Assembly: GCF_029227915.1 (NCBI RefSeq)
Contig: NC_079879.1
Span: 31,068,501-31,132,500 of the forward strand
Length of the DNA: 64,000 nt
Direction of reading: 5' to 3'
DNA from: Hydractinia symbiolongicarpus
Taxonomy: Eukaryota > Cnidaria > Hydrozoa > Anthoathecata > Hydractiniidae
This document shows positions 10,010 to 23,130 of this stretch, one piece after another (the stretch's first letter is position 1; each line of letters starts with the position of its first letter). A program made the translations under genes and the position numbers. The notes under the pieces are model-generated. The model saw nothing but the letters and a program-made list of their open reading frames with translations, ran no database searches and was not told where the DNA came from.

Positions 10010-12205
10010 AAAAAATCGTTCGAGAAACGAGTTTAATCCCTGGGTACTTTCTTTGTATACTTTTGACTATGCGGGCCGAGTCCGGGGTTTACGGGAAATG
10101 GCGGGTTTTCGTTTGCCGGCGATTAAACTTCTTTTATTCAGCGTCTCATCAAAAATGAAAACATTTTTGAAAACTACAAGTCTCATGCGTTTTAGTGGTG
10201 AAAATTAATTTAAAAAATCGTTCGGGAAATGAGTTTACTCCCTGGGTACTTTTTTTGTATACATTCGACTATACAGGCCAAGCCCGGGATTTACGGGAAA
10301 TCGCGGGATTTCGTTTGCCGGGGATTAAACCACTTTCATTAAGCGTCTCATCAAAAATGAAAACATTTCTGAAAACTACAAGTCTCATGCGTTTTAGTGG
10401 TGAAAATTAATTTAAAAAATCGTTCGGGAAATGAGTTTACTCCCTGGGTACTTTCTTTGTAAACTTTTGATTATACGGGCCGAGTCCGGGGTTTACGGGA
10501 AATGGCGGGTTTTCGTTTGCCGGCGATTAAACTTCTTTTATTCAGCGTCTCATCAAAAATGAAAACATTTTTAAAAACTACAAGTCTCATGGGCTTTAGT
10601 GGTGAAATAATAATTTAAAAAATCGTTCGGGAAATGAGTTTACACCCTGGGTACTTTTTTGTATACTTTTGACTATACGGGCCGAGGCCGGGATTTACGG
10701 GAAATCGCAGGTTTTCGTTTGCCGGCAATTAAACTTCTTTTATTCAGCGTCTCATCAAAAATGAAAACATTTTTGAAAACTATAAGTCTCATGTGTTTTA
10801 GTGGTGAAAAAATAATTTAAAAAATCGTTCGAGAAACGAGTTTAATCCCTGGGTACTTTCTTTGTATACTTTTGACTATGCGGGCCGAGTCCGGGGTTTA
10901 CGGGAAATGGCGGGTTTTCGTTTGCCGGCGATTAAACTTCTTTTATTCAGCGTCTCATCAAAAATGAAAACATTTTTGAAAACTACAAGTCTCATGCGTT
11001 TTAGTGGTGAAAATTAATTTAAAAAATCGTTCGGGAAATGAGTTTACTCCCTGGGTACTTTCTTTGTAAACTTTTGATTATACGGGCCGAGTCCGGGGTT
11101 TACGGGAAATGGCGGGTTTTCGTTGGCCGGCGATTAAACTTCTTTTATTCAGCGTCTCATCAAAAATGAAAACATTTTTAAAAACTACAAGTCTCATGGG
11201 CTTTAGTGGTGAAATAATAATTTAAAAAATCGTTCGGGAAATGAGTTTACACCCTGGGTACTTTCTTTGTATACTTTTGACTATACGGGCCGAGGCCGGG
11301 ATTTACGGGAAATCGCAGGTTTTCGTTTGCCGGCGATTAAACTTCTTTTATTCAGCGTCTCATCAAAAATGAAAACATTTTTAAAAACTACAAGTCTCAT
11401 GGGCTTTAGTGGTGAAATAATAATTTAAAAAATCGTTCGGGAAATGAGTTTACACCCTGGGTACTTTCTTTGTATACTTTTGACTATACGGGCCGAGGCC
11501 GGGATTTACGGGAAATCGCAGGTTTTCGTTTGCCGGCAATTAAACTTCTTTTATTCAGCGTCTCATCAAAAATGAAAACATTTTTGAAAACTATAAGTCT
11601 CATGTGTTTTAGAGGTGAAAAAATAATTTAAAAAATCGTTCGAGAAACGAGTTTAATCCCTGGGTAATTTCTTTGTATACTTTTGACTATGCGGGCCGAG
11701 TCCGGGGTTTACGGGAAATGGCGGGTTTTCGTTTGCCGGCGATTAAACTTCTTTTATTCAGCGTCTCATCAAAAATGAAAACATTTTTAAAAACTACAAG
11801 TCTCATGCGTTTTAGTGGTGAAAATTAATTTAAAAAATCGTTCGGGAAATGAGTTTACTCCCTGGGTACTTTTTTTGTATACATTCGACTATACAGGCCA
11901 AGCCCGGGATTTACGGGAAATCGCGGGATTTCGTTTGCCGGGGATTAAACCACTTTCATTAAGCGTCTCATCAAAAATGAAAACATTTCTGAAAACTACA
12001 AGTCTCATGCGTTTTAGTGGTGAAAATTAATTTAAAAAATCGTTCGGGAAATGAGTTTACTCCCTGGGTACTTTCTTTGTAAACTTTTGATTATACGGGC
12101 CGAGTCCGGGGTTTACGGGAAATGGCGGGTTTTCGTTTGCCGGCGATTAAACTTCTTTTATTCAGCGTCTCATCAAAAATGAAAACATTTTTAAAAACTA
12201 CAAGT
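10010..12205. repeat. 8-mer higher-order repeat, 1620-bp displacement, with 4-mer substructure
   Basis: The cgagaaacga monomer appears at 10021, 10830 and 11641, spaced 809 and 811 bp. The divergent acaggcc monomer repeats at about 10195 and 11815 (1620 bp). Constituents include the cgagaaacga type, the tgtatacattcg/acaggcc type, the gtaaacttttgattat type and the gaggccgggat type. About 1.4 copies are present; matching stops near 12205, where catgcgttt replaces catgggctt. Confidence 0.85.
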
Positions 12206-14170
12206 CTCATGCGTTTTAGTGGTGAAAAAATAATTTAAAAAATCGTTCGGGAAATGAGTTTACACCCTGGGTACTTTCTTTGTATACTTTTGATTATATG
12301 GGCCGAGTCCGGGGTTTACGGGAAATGGCGGGTTTTCGTTTGCCGGCGATTAAACTTCTTTTATTCAGCGTCTCATCAAAAATAAAAACATTTTTGAAAA
12401 CTACATGTCTCATGCGTTTTAGTGATGAAAAAATAATATAAAAAATCGTTCGGGAAATAAGTTTACTCCCTGGGTACTTTCTTTGTATACTTTTGACTAT
12501 GCGGGCCAAGCCCGGGATTTACGGGAAATGGCGGGCTTTCGTTTGCCGGCGATTAAACTTCTTTTATTCAGTGTCTCATCAAAAATGGAAACATTTTTGA
12601 AAACTACAAGTCTCATGCGTTTTAGTGGTGAAAAAAATAATAAAAAAAATCGTTCGGGAAATGAGTTTACTCCCTGGGTACTTTCTTTGTATACTTTTGA
12701 CTATACGGGCCAAGCCCGGGATTTACGGGAAATGGCGGGTTTTCGTTTGCCGGCGATTAAACTTCTTTTATTCAGTGTCTCATCAAAAATGAAAACATTT
12801 TTAAAAACTACAAGTCTCATGCGTTTTAGTGGTGAAAAAAAAATTTAAAAAATCGTTCGGGAAATGAGTTTACTCCCTGGGTACTTTTTTTGTATACATT
12901 CGACTATACAGGCCAAGCCCGGGATTTACGGGAAATCGCGGGATTTCGTTTGCCGGGGATTAAACCACTTTCATTAAGCGTCTCATCAAAAATGAAAACA
13001 TTTCTGAAAACTACAAGTCTCATGCGTTTTAGTGGTGAAAAAATAATAAAAAAAATCGTTCGGGAAATGAGTTTACTCCCTGGGTACTTTCTTTGTATAC
13101 TTTTGACTATACGGGCCAAGCCCGGGATTTACGGGAAATGGCGGGTTTTCGTTTGCCGGCGATTAAACTTCTTTTATTCAGTGTCTCATCAAAAATGAAA
13201 ACATTTTTAAAAACTACAAGTCTCATGCGTTTTAGTGGTGAAAAAAAAATTTAAAAAATCGTTCGGGAAATGAGTTTACTCCCTGGGTACTTTTTTTATA
13301 TACATTCGACTATACAGGCCAAGCCCGGGATTTACGGGAAATCGCGGGATTTCGTTTGCCGGGGATTAAACCACTTTCATTAAGCGTCTCATCAAAAATG
13401 AAAACATTTCTGAAAACTACAAGTCTCATGCGTTTTAGTGGTGAAAATTAATTTAAAAAATCGTTCGGGAAATGAGTTTACTCCCTGGGTACTTTCTTTG
13501 TAAACTTTTGATTATACGGGCCGAGTCCGGGGTTTACGGGAAATGGCGGGTTTTCGTTTGCCGGCAATTAAACGTCTTTTATTCAGCGTCTCATCAAAAA
13601 TGAAAACATTTTTGAAAACTATAAGTCTCATGTGTTTTAGTGGTGAAAAAATAATTTAAAAAATCGTTCGAGAAACGAGTTTAATCCCTGGGTACTTTCT
13701 TTGTATACTTTTGACTATGCGGGCCGAGTCCGGGGTTTACGGGAAATGGCGGGTTTTCGTTTGCCGGCGATTAAACTTCTTTTATTCAGCGTCTCATCAA
13801 AAATGAAAACATTTTTGAAAACTACAAGTCTCATGCGTTTTAGTGGTGAAAATTAATTTAAAAAATCGTTCGGGAAATGAGTTTACTCCCTGGGTACTTT
13901 CTTTGTAAACTTTTGATTATACGGGCCGAGTCCGGGGTTTACGGGAAATGGCGGGTTTTCGTTGGCCGGCGATTAAACTTCTTTTATTCAGCGTCTCATC
14001 AAAAATGAAAACATTTTTAAAAACTACAAGTCTCATGGGCTTTAGTGGTGAAATAATAATTTAAAAAATCGTTCGGGAAATGAGTTTACACCCTGGGTAC
14101 TTTCTTTGTATACTTTTGACTATACGGGCCGAGGCCGGGATTTACGGGAAATCGCAGGTTTTCGTTTGCC
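12206..14170. repeat. Mixed monomers with a 406-bp dimer duplication
   Basis: No gene is present. Two copies of a dimer lie about at 12640-13045 and 13046-13451. Each has a monomer starting aataataaaaaaaatcg followed by an acaggcc-type monomer; for example atgagtttactccc occurs at 12661 and 13067. Downstream, cgagaaacga monomers at 13669 and 14277 are 608 bp apart (3-mer). The gtaaacttttg units repeat material seen in the 10-12 kb block. Confidence 0.75.
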
Positions 14171-17100
14171 GGCAATTAAACTTCTTTTATTCAGCGTCTC
14201 ATCAAAAATGAAAACATTTTTGAAAACTATAAGTCTCATGTGTTTTAGTGGTGAAAAAATAATTTAAAAAATCGTTCGAGAAACGAGTTTAATCCCTGGG
14301 TACTTTCTTTGTATACTTTTGACTATGCGGGCCGAGTCCGGGGTTTACGGGAAATGGCGGGTTTTCGTTTGCCGGCGATTAAACTTCTTTTATTCAGCGT
14401 CTCATCAAAAATGAAAACATTTTTGAAAACTACAAGTCTCATGCGTTTTAGTGGTGAAAAAATAATAAAAAAAATCGTTCGGGAAATGAGTTTACTCCCT
14501 GGGTACTTTCTTTGTATACTTTTGACTATACGGGCCAAGCCCGGGATTTACGGGAAATGGCGGGTTTTCGTTTGCCGGCGATTAAACTTCTTTTATTCAG
14601 TGTCTCATCAAAAATGAAAACATTTTTGAAAACTACAAGTCTCATGGCCTTTAGTGGTGAAATAATAATTTAAAAAATCGTTCTGGAAATGAGTTTACAC
14701 CCTGGGTACTTTCTTTGTATACTTTTGACTATACGGGCCGAGTCTGGGATTTACTGGAAATCGCAGGTTTTCGTTTGCCGGCGATTAAACTTCTTTTATT
14801 CAGCGTCTCATCAAAAAGGAAAACATTTTTGAAAACTACAAGTCTCATGCGTTTTAGTGGTGAAAAAATAATTTAAAAAATCGTTCGGGAAATGAGTTTA
14901 CACCCTGGGTACTTTCTTTGTATACTTTTGATTATATGGGCCGAGTCCGGGGTTTACGGGAAATGGCGGGTTTTCGTTTGCCGGCGATTAAACTTCTTTT
15001 ATTCAGCGTCTCATCAAAAATAAAAACATTTTTGAAAACTACATGTCTCATGCGTTTTAGTGATGAAAAAATAATATAAAAAATCGTTCGGGAAATAAGT
15101 TTACTCCCTGGGTACTTTCTTTGTATACTTTTGACTATACGGGCCAAGCCCGGGATTTACGGGAAATGGCGGGCTTTCGTTTGCCGGCGATTAAACTTCT
15201 TTTATTCAGTGTCTCATCAAAAATGGAAACATTTTTGAAAACTACAAGTCTCATGCGTTTTAGTGGTGAAAAAAAAAATTAAAAAATCGTTCGGGAAATG
15301 AGTTTACTCCCTGGGTACTTTCTTTGTATACTTTTGATTATACGGGCCGAGTCCGGGGTTTACGGGAAATGGCGGGTTTTCGTTTGCCGGCGATTAAACT
15401 TCTTTTATTCAGCGTCTCATCAAAAATAAAAACATTTTTGAAAACTACATGTCTCATGCGTTTTAGTGATGAAAAAATAATATAAAAAATCGTTCGGGAA
15501 ATGAGTTTACTCCCTGGGTACTTTCTTTGTATACTTTTGACTATACGGGCCAAGCCCGGGATTTACGGGAAATGGCGGGTTTTCGTTTGCCGGCGATTAA
15601 ACTTCTTTTATTCAGCGTCTCATCAAAAATGAAAACATTTTTGAAAACTATAAGTCTCATGTGTTTTAGTGGTGAAAAAATAATTTAAAAAATCGTTCGA
15701 GAAACGAGTTTAATCCCTGGGTACTTTCTTTGTATACTTTTGACTATGCGGGCCGAGTCCGGGGTTTACGGGAAATGGCGGGTTTTCGTTTGCCGGCGAT
15801 TAAACTTCTTTTATTCAGCGTCTCATCAAAAATGAAAACATTTTTGAAAACTACAAGTCTCATGCGTTTTAGTGGTGAAAAAATAATAAAAAAAATCGTT
15901 CGGGAAATGAGTTTACTCCCTGGGTACTTTCTTTGTATACTTTTGACTATACGGGCCAAGCCCGGGATTTACGGGAAATGGCGGGTTTTCGTTTGCCGGC
16001 GATTAAACTTCTTTTATTCAGTGTCTCATCAAAAATGAAAACATTTTTGAAAACTACAAGTCTCATGGCCTTTAGTGGTGAAATAATAATTTAAAAAATC
16101 GTTCTGGAAATGAGTTTACACCCTGGGTACTTTCTTTGTATACTTTTGACTATACGGGCCGAGTCTGGGATTTACTGGAAATCGCAGGTTTTCGTTTGCC
16201 GGCGATTAAACTTCTTTTATTCAGCGTCTCATCAAAAAGGAAAACATTTTTGAAAACTACAAGTCTCATGCGTTTTAGTGGTGAAAAAATAATTTAAAAA
16301 ATCGTTCGGGAAATGAGTTTACACCCTGGGTACTTTCTTTGTATACTTTTGATTATATGGGCCGAGTCCGGGGTTTACGGGAAATGGCGGGTTTTCGTTT
16401 GCCGGCGATTAAACTTCTTTTATTCAGCGTCTCATCAAAAATAAAAACATTTTTGAAAACTACATGTCTCATGCGTTTTAGTGATGAAAAAATAATATAA
16501 AAAATCGTTCGGGAAATAAGTTTACTCCCTGGGTACTTTCTTTGTATACTTTTGACTATACGGGCCAAGCCCGGGATTTACGGGAAATGGCGGGCTTTCG
16601 TTTGCCGGCGATTAAACTTCTTTTATTCAGTGTCTCATCAAAAATGAAAACATTTTTAAAAACTACAAGTCTCATGGCCTTTAGTGGTGAAATAATAATT
16701 TAAAAAATCGTTCTGGAAATGAGTTTACACCCTGGGTACTTTCTTTGTATACTTTTGACTATACGGGCCGAGTCTGGGATTTACTGGAAATCGCAGGTTT
16801 TCGTTTGCCGGCGATTAAACTTCTTTTATTCAGCGTCTCATCAAAAAGGAAAACATTTTTGAAAACTACAAGTCTCATGCGTTTTAGTGGTGAAAAAATA
16901 ATTTAAAAAATCGTTCGGGAAATGAGTTTACACCCTGGGTACTTTCTTTGTATACTTTTGATTATATGGGCCGAGTCCGGGGTTTACGGGAAATGGCGGG
17001 TTTTCGTTTGCCGGCGATTAAACTTCTTTTATTCAGCGTCTCATCAAAAATAAAAACATTTTTGAAAACTACATGTCTCATGCGTTTTAGTGATGAAAAA

Positions 17101-19060
17101 ATAATATAAAAAATCGTTCGGGAAATAAGTTTACTCCCTGGGTACTTTCTTTGTATACTTTTGACTATACGGGCCAAGCCCGGGATTTACGGGAAATGGC
17201 GGGATTTCGTTTGCGGGCGATTAAACTTCTTTTATTCAGTGTCTCATCAAAAATGGAAACATTTTTGAAAACTACAAGTCTCATGCGTTTTAGTGGTGAA
17301 AAAAAAAATTAAAAAATCGTTCGGGAAATGAGTTTACTCCCTGGGTACTTTCTTTGTATACTTTTGATTATACGGGCCGAGTCCGGGGTTTACGGGAAAT
17401 GGCGGGTTTTCGTTTGCCGGCGATTAAACTTCTTTTATTCAGCGTCTCATCAAAAATAAAAACATTTTTGAAAACTACATGTCTCATGCGTTTTAGTGAT
17501 GAAAAAATAATATAAAAAATCGTTCGGGAAATGAGTTTACTCCCTGGGTACTTTCTTTGTATACTTTTGACTATACGGGCCAAGCCCGGGATTTACGGGA
17601 AATGGCGGGTTTTCGTTTGCCGGCGATTAAACTTCTTTTATTCAGCGTCTCATCAAAAATGAAAACATTTTTGAAAACTATAAGTCTCATGTGTTTTAGT
17701 GGTGAAAAAATAATTTAAAAAATCGTTCGAGAAACGAGTTTAATCCCTGGGTACTTTCTTTGTATACTTTTGACTATGCGGGCCGAGTCCGGGGTTTACG
17801 GGAAATGGCGGGTTTTCGTTTGCCGGCGATTAAACTTCTTTTATTCAGCGTCTCATCAAAAATGAAAACATTTTTGAAAACTACAAGTCTCATGCGTTTT
17901 AGTGGTGAAAAAATAATAAAAAAAATCGTTCGGGAAATGAGTTTACTCCCTGGGTACTTTCTTTGTATACTTTTGACTATACGGGCCAAGCCCGGGATTT
18001 ACGGGAAATGGCGGGTTTTCGTTTGCCGGCGATTAAACTTCTTTTATTCAGTGTCTCATCAAAAATGAAAACATTTTTGAAAACTACAAGTCTCATGGCC
18101 TTTAGTGGTGAAATAATAATTTAAAAAATCGTTCTGGAAATGAGTTTACACCCTGGGTACTTTCTTTGTATACTTTTGACTATACGGGCCGAGTCTGGGA
18201 TTTACTGGAAATCGCAGGTTTTCGTTTGCCGGCGATTAAACTTCTTTTATTCAGCGTCTCATCAAAAAGGAAAACATTTTTGAAAACTACAAGTCTCATG
18301 CGTTTTAGTGGTGAAAAAATAATTTAAAAAATCGTTCGGGAAATGAGTTTACACCCTGGGTACTTTCTTTGTATACTTTTGATTATATGGGCCGAGTCCG
18401 GGGTTTACGGGAAATGGCGGGTTTTCGTTTGCCGGCGATTAAACTTCTTTTATTCAGCGTCTCATCAAAAATAAAAACATTTTTGAAAACTACATGTCTC
18501 ATGCGTTTTAGTGATGAAAAAATAATATAAAAAATCGTTCGGGAAATAAGTTTACTCCCTGGGTACTTTCTTTGTATACTTTTGACTATACGGGCCAAGC
18601 CCGGGATTTACGGAAAATGGCGGGCTTTCGTTTGCCGGCGATTAAACTTCTTTTATTCAGTGTCTCATCAAAAATGGAAACATTTTTGAAAACTACAAGT
18701 CTCATGCGTTTTAGTGGTGAAAAAAAAAATTAAAAAATCGTTCGGGAAATGAGTTTACTCCCTGGGTACTTTCTTTGTATACTTTTGATTATACGGGCCG
18801 AGTCCGGGGTTTACGGGAAATGGCGGGTTTTCGTTTGCCGGCGATTAAACTTCTTTTATTCAGCGTCTCATCAAAAATAAAAACATTTTTGAAAACTACA
18901 TGTCTCATGCGTTTTAGTGATGAAAAAATAATATAAAAAATCGTTCGGGAAATGAGTTTACTCCCTGGGTACTTTCTTTGTATACTTTTGACTATACGGG
19001 CCAAGCCCGGGATTTACGGGAAATGGCGGGTTTTCGTTTGCCGGCGATTAAACTTCTTTT
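14171..19060. repeat. 7-mer higher-order repeat (1421 bp) with the middle copy expanded to a 10-mer
   Basis: The cgagaaacga monomer marks each copy at 14277, 15698 and 17728, giving spacings of 1421 and 2030 bp. Within the copies a tgattatatggg monomer occurs at about 14932, 16353, 16962 and 18383; the 609-bp step from 16353 to 16962 is an added 3-mer present only in the middle copy. Another marker monomer at 15338, 17368 and 18789 keeps the same order. The total is 24 monomers (7, 10 and 7). Matching ends near 19060. Confidence 0.93.
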
Positions 19061-19739
19061 ATTCAGTGTCTCATCAAAAATGAAAACATTTTTAAAAACT
19101 ACAAGTCTCATGCGTTTTAGTGGTGAAAAAAAAAAATTTAAAAAATCGTTCGGGAAATGAGTTTACTCCCTGGGTACTTTTTTTGTATACATTCGACTAT
19201 ACAGGCCAAGCCCGGGATTTACGGGAAATCGCGGGAATTCGTTTGCCGGGGATTAAACCACTTTAAATCAGCGTCTCATCAAAAATGAAAACATTTTTGA
19301 AAACTACAAGTCTCATGCGTTTTAGTGGTGAAAATTAATTTAAAAAATCGTTCGGGAAATGAGTTTACTCCCTGGGTACTTTCTTTGTAAACTTTTGATT
19401 ATACGGGCCGAGTCCGGGGTTTACGGGAAATGGCGGGTTTTCGTTTGCCGGCGATTAAACTTCTTTTATTCAGCGTCTCATCAAAAATGAAAACATTTTT
19501 AAAAACTACAAGTCTCATGGGCTTTAGTGGTGAAATAATAATTTAAAAAATCGTTCGGGAAATGAGTTTACACCCTGGGTACTTTCTTTGTATACTTTTG
19601 ACTATACGGGCCGAGGCCGGGGTTTACGGGAAATGGCGGGTTTTCGTTTGCCGGCGATTAAACTTCTTTTATTCAGCGTCTCATCAAAAATGAAAACATT
19701 TTTAAAAACTACAAGTCTCATGGGCTTTAGTGGTGAAAT
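19061..19739. repeat. Transitional monomers between two HOR blocks
   Basis: About three monomers separate the blocks. They include an acaggcc-type unit with a private gcgggaattcg change and a shortened ccactttaaatcagcg junction near 19258-19268, where other copies read ccactttcattaagcg. That site looks like a hybrid of two monomer types. No gene is present. Confidence 0.65.
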
Positions 19740-22450
19740 AATAATTTAAAAAATCGTTCCGGAAATGAGTTTACTCCCTGGGCACTTTCTTTGTATACTT
19801 TTGAGTATACGGGCCGAGTCTGGGATTTACGGGAAATCGCAGGTTTTCGTTTGCCGGCGATTAAACTTCTTTCATTCAGCGTTTCATCAAAAATGAAAAC
19901 ATTTTTGAAAACTACAAGTCTCATGGGCTTTAGTGGTGAAATAATAATTTGAAAAATCGTTCTGGAAATGAGTTTACACCCTGGGTACTTTCTTTGTATA
20001 CTTTTGACTATACGGGCCGAGTCTGGGATTTACTGGAAATCGCAGGTTTTCGTTTGCCGGCGATTAAACTTCTTTTATTCAGCGTCTCATCAAAAAGGAA
20101 AACATTTTTGAAAACTACAAGTCTCATGCGTTTTAGTGGTGAGAAAATAATTTAAAAAATCGTTCGGGAAATGAGTTTACTCCCTGGGTACTTTCTTTGA
20201 ATACTTTTGATTATACGGGCCGAGTCCGGGGTTTACGGGAAATGGCGGGTTTTCGTTTGCCGGCGATTAAACTTCTTTTATTCAGCGTCTCATCAAAAAT
20301 GAAAACATTTTTGAAAACTACATGTCTCATGCGTTTTAGTGATGAAAAAATAATATAAAAAATCGTTCGGGAAATGAGTTTACTCCCTGGGTACTTTCTT
20401 TGTATACTTTTGACTATACGGGCCAAGCCCGGGATTTAAGGGAAATGGCGGGCTTTCGTTTGCCGGCGATTAAACTTCTTTTATTCAGTGTCTCATCAAA
20501 AATGGAAACATTTTTGAAAACTACAAGTCTCATGCGTTTTAGTGGTGAAAAAAAAAATTAAAAAATCGTTCGGGAAATGAGTTTACTCCCTGGGTACTTT
20601 TTTTGTATACATTCGACTATACAGGCCAAGCCCGGGATTTACGGGAAATCGCGGGATTTCGTTTGCCGGGGATTAAACCACTTTCATTAAGCGTCTCATC
20701 AAAAATGAAAACATTTCTGAAAACTACAAGTCTCATGCGTTTTAGTGGTGAAAATTAATTTAAAAAATCGTTCGGGAAATGAGTTTACTCCCTGGGTACT
20801 TTCTTTGTATACTTTTGATTATACGGGCCGAGTCCGGGGTTTACGGGAAATGGCGGGTTTTCGTTTGCCGGCGATTAAACTTCTTTTATTCAGCGTCTCA
20901 TCAAAAATGAAAACATTTTTAAAAACTACAAGTCTCATGGGCTTTAGTGGTGAAATAATAATTTAAAAAATCGTTCGGGAAATGAGTTTACACCCTGGGT
21001 ACTTTCTTTGTATACTTTTGACTATACGGGCCAAGCCCGGGATTTACGGGAAATGGCGGGTTTTCGTTTGCCGGCGATTAAACTTCTTTCATTCAGTGTC
21101 TCATCAAAAATGAAAACATTTTTGAAAACTACAAGTCTCGTGGCCTTTAGTGGTGAATTAATAATTTAAAAAATCGTTCCGGAAATGAGTTTACTCCCTG
21201 GGCACTTTCTTTGTATACTTTTGACTATACGGGCCGAGTCCGGGATTTACGGGAAATCGCAGGTTTTCGTTTGCCAGCGATTAAACTTCTTTCATTCAGC
21301 GTCTCATCAAAAATGAAAACATTTTTGAAAACTACAAGTCTCATGGGCTTTAGTGGTGAAATAATAATTTGAAAAATCGTTCTGGAAATGAGTTTACACC
21401 CTGGGTACTTTCTTTGTATACTTTTGACTATACGGGCCGAGTCTGGGATTTACTGGAAATCGCAGGTTTTCGTTTGCCGGCGATTAAACTTCTTTTATTC
21501 AGCGTCTCATCAAAAAGGAAAACATTTTTGAAAACTACAAGTCTCATGCGTTTTAAGGGTGAAAAAATAATTTAAAAAATCGTTCGGGAAATGAGTTTAC
21601 TCCCTGGGTACTTTCTTTGTATACTTTTGATTATACAGGCCGAGTCCGGGGTTTACGGGAAATGGCGGGTTTTCGTTTGCCGGCGATTAAACTTCTTTTA
21701 TTCAGCGTCTCATCAAAAATAAAAACATTTTTGGAAACTACATGTCTCATGCGTTTTAGTGATGAAAAAATAATATAAAAAATCGTTCGGGAAATGAGTT
21801 TACTCCCTGGGTACTTTCTTTGTATACTTTTGACTATACGGGCCAAGCCCGGGATTTACGGGAAATGGCGGGTTTTCATTTGCCGGCGATTAAACTTCTT
21901 TTATTCAGTGTCTCATCAAAAATGAAAACATTTTTGAAAACTACAAGTCTCATGCGTTTTAGTGGTGAAAAAAAAATTTAAAAAATCGTTCGGGAAATGA
22001 GTTTACTCCCTGGGTACTTTTTTTGTATACATTCGACTATACAGGCCAAGCCCGGGATTTACGGAAAATCGCGGGATTTCGTTTGCCGGGGATTAAACCA
22101 CTTTCATTAAGCGTCTCATCAAAAATGAAAACATTTCTGAAAACTACAAGTCTCATGCGTTTTAGTGGTGAAAATTAATTTAAAAAATCGTTCGGGAAAT
22201 GAGTTTACTCCCTGGGTACTTTCTTTGTATACTTTTGATTATACGGGCCGAGTCCGGGGTTTAAGGGAAATTGCGGGTTTTCGTTTGCCGGCAATTAAAC
22301 TTCTTTTATTCAGCGTCTCATCAAAAATGAAGACATTTTTAAAAACTACAAGTCTCATGGGCTTTAGTGGTGAAATAATAATTTAAAAAATCGTTGGGGA
22401 AATGAGTTTACACCCTGGGTACTTTCTTTGTATACTTGTGACTATACGGG
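19740..22450. repeat. 7-mer higher-order repeat, 1420-bp unit, about two copies
   Basis: Marker monomers repeat at exactly 1420 bp: the caaaaaggaaaac unit (19949 and 21369), the tgattataccggg-region unit (20211 and 21631) and the gaaaattaattt unit (20745 and 22165). The copies differ by scattered single changes, for example gttttaagggtg near 21550 and ctacatgtc-unit variants, so they are older than the 28-35 kb duplication. Confidence 0.85.
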
Positions 22451-23130
22451 CCGAGGCCGGGATTTACGGGAAATCGCAGGTTTTCGTTTGCCGGCGATTA
22501 AACTTCTTTTATTCAGCGTCTCATCAAAAATGAAAACATTTTTGAAAACTACAAGTCTCATGTGTTTTAGTGGTGAAAAAATAATTTAAAAAATCGTTCG
22601 AGAAACGAGTTTAATCCCTGGGTACTTTCTTTGTATACTTTTGACTATGCGGGCCGAGTCCGGGGTTTACGGGAAATGGCGGGTTTTCGTTTGCCGGCGA
22701 TTAAACTTCTTTTATTCAGCGTCTCATCAAAAATGAAAACATTTTTGAAAACTACAAGTCTCATGCGTTTTAGTGGTGAAAAAATAATAAAAAAAATCGT
22801 TCGGGAAATGAGTTTACTCCCTGTGTACTTTCTTTGTATACTTTTGACTATACGGGCCAAGCCCGGGATTTACGGGAAATGGCGGGTTTTCGTTTGCCGG
22901 CAATTAAACTTCTTTTATTCAGCGTCTCCTCAAAAATGAAAACATTTCTAAAATACAAGTCTCATGGGCTTTAGTGGTGAAATAATAATTTGAAAAATCG
23001 TTCTGGAAATGAGTTTACACCCTGGGTACTTTCTTTGTATACTTTTGACAATACGGGCCGAGTCCGGGGTTTACGGGAAATGGCGGGTTTTCGTTTGCCG
23101 GCGATTAAACTTCTTTTATTCAGCGTCTCA
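22451..23130. repeat. Transitional monomers between HOR blocks
   Basis: About three monomers of gaggccgggat, cgagaaacga and aataataaaaaaaatcg type, then a tttgaaaaatcg unit. One carries ccctgtgtac in place of ccctgggtac, and another carries gtctcctc in place of gtctcatc. No gene is present. Confidence 0.6.

Noticed and set aside
10821-10840. RNA polymerase III B-box-like gttcgagaaac in the cgagaaacga monomers
   Set aside because: It matches the start of GTTCGANNCC but lacks the final CC, and no A-box lies at a suitable distance upstream.
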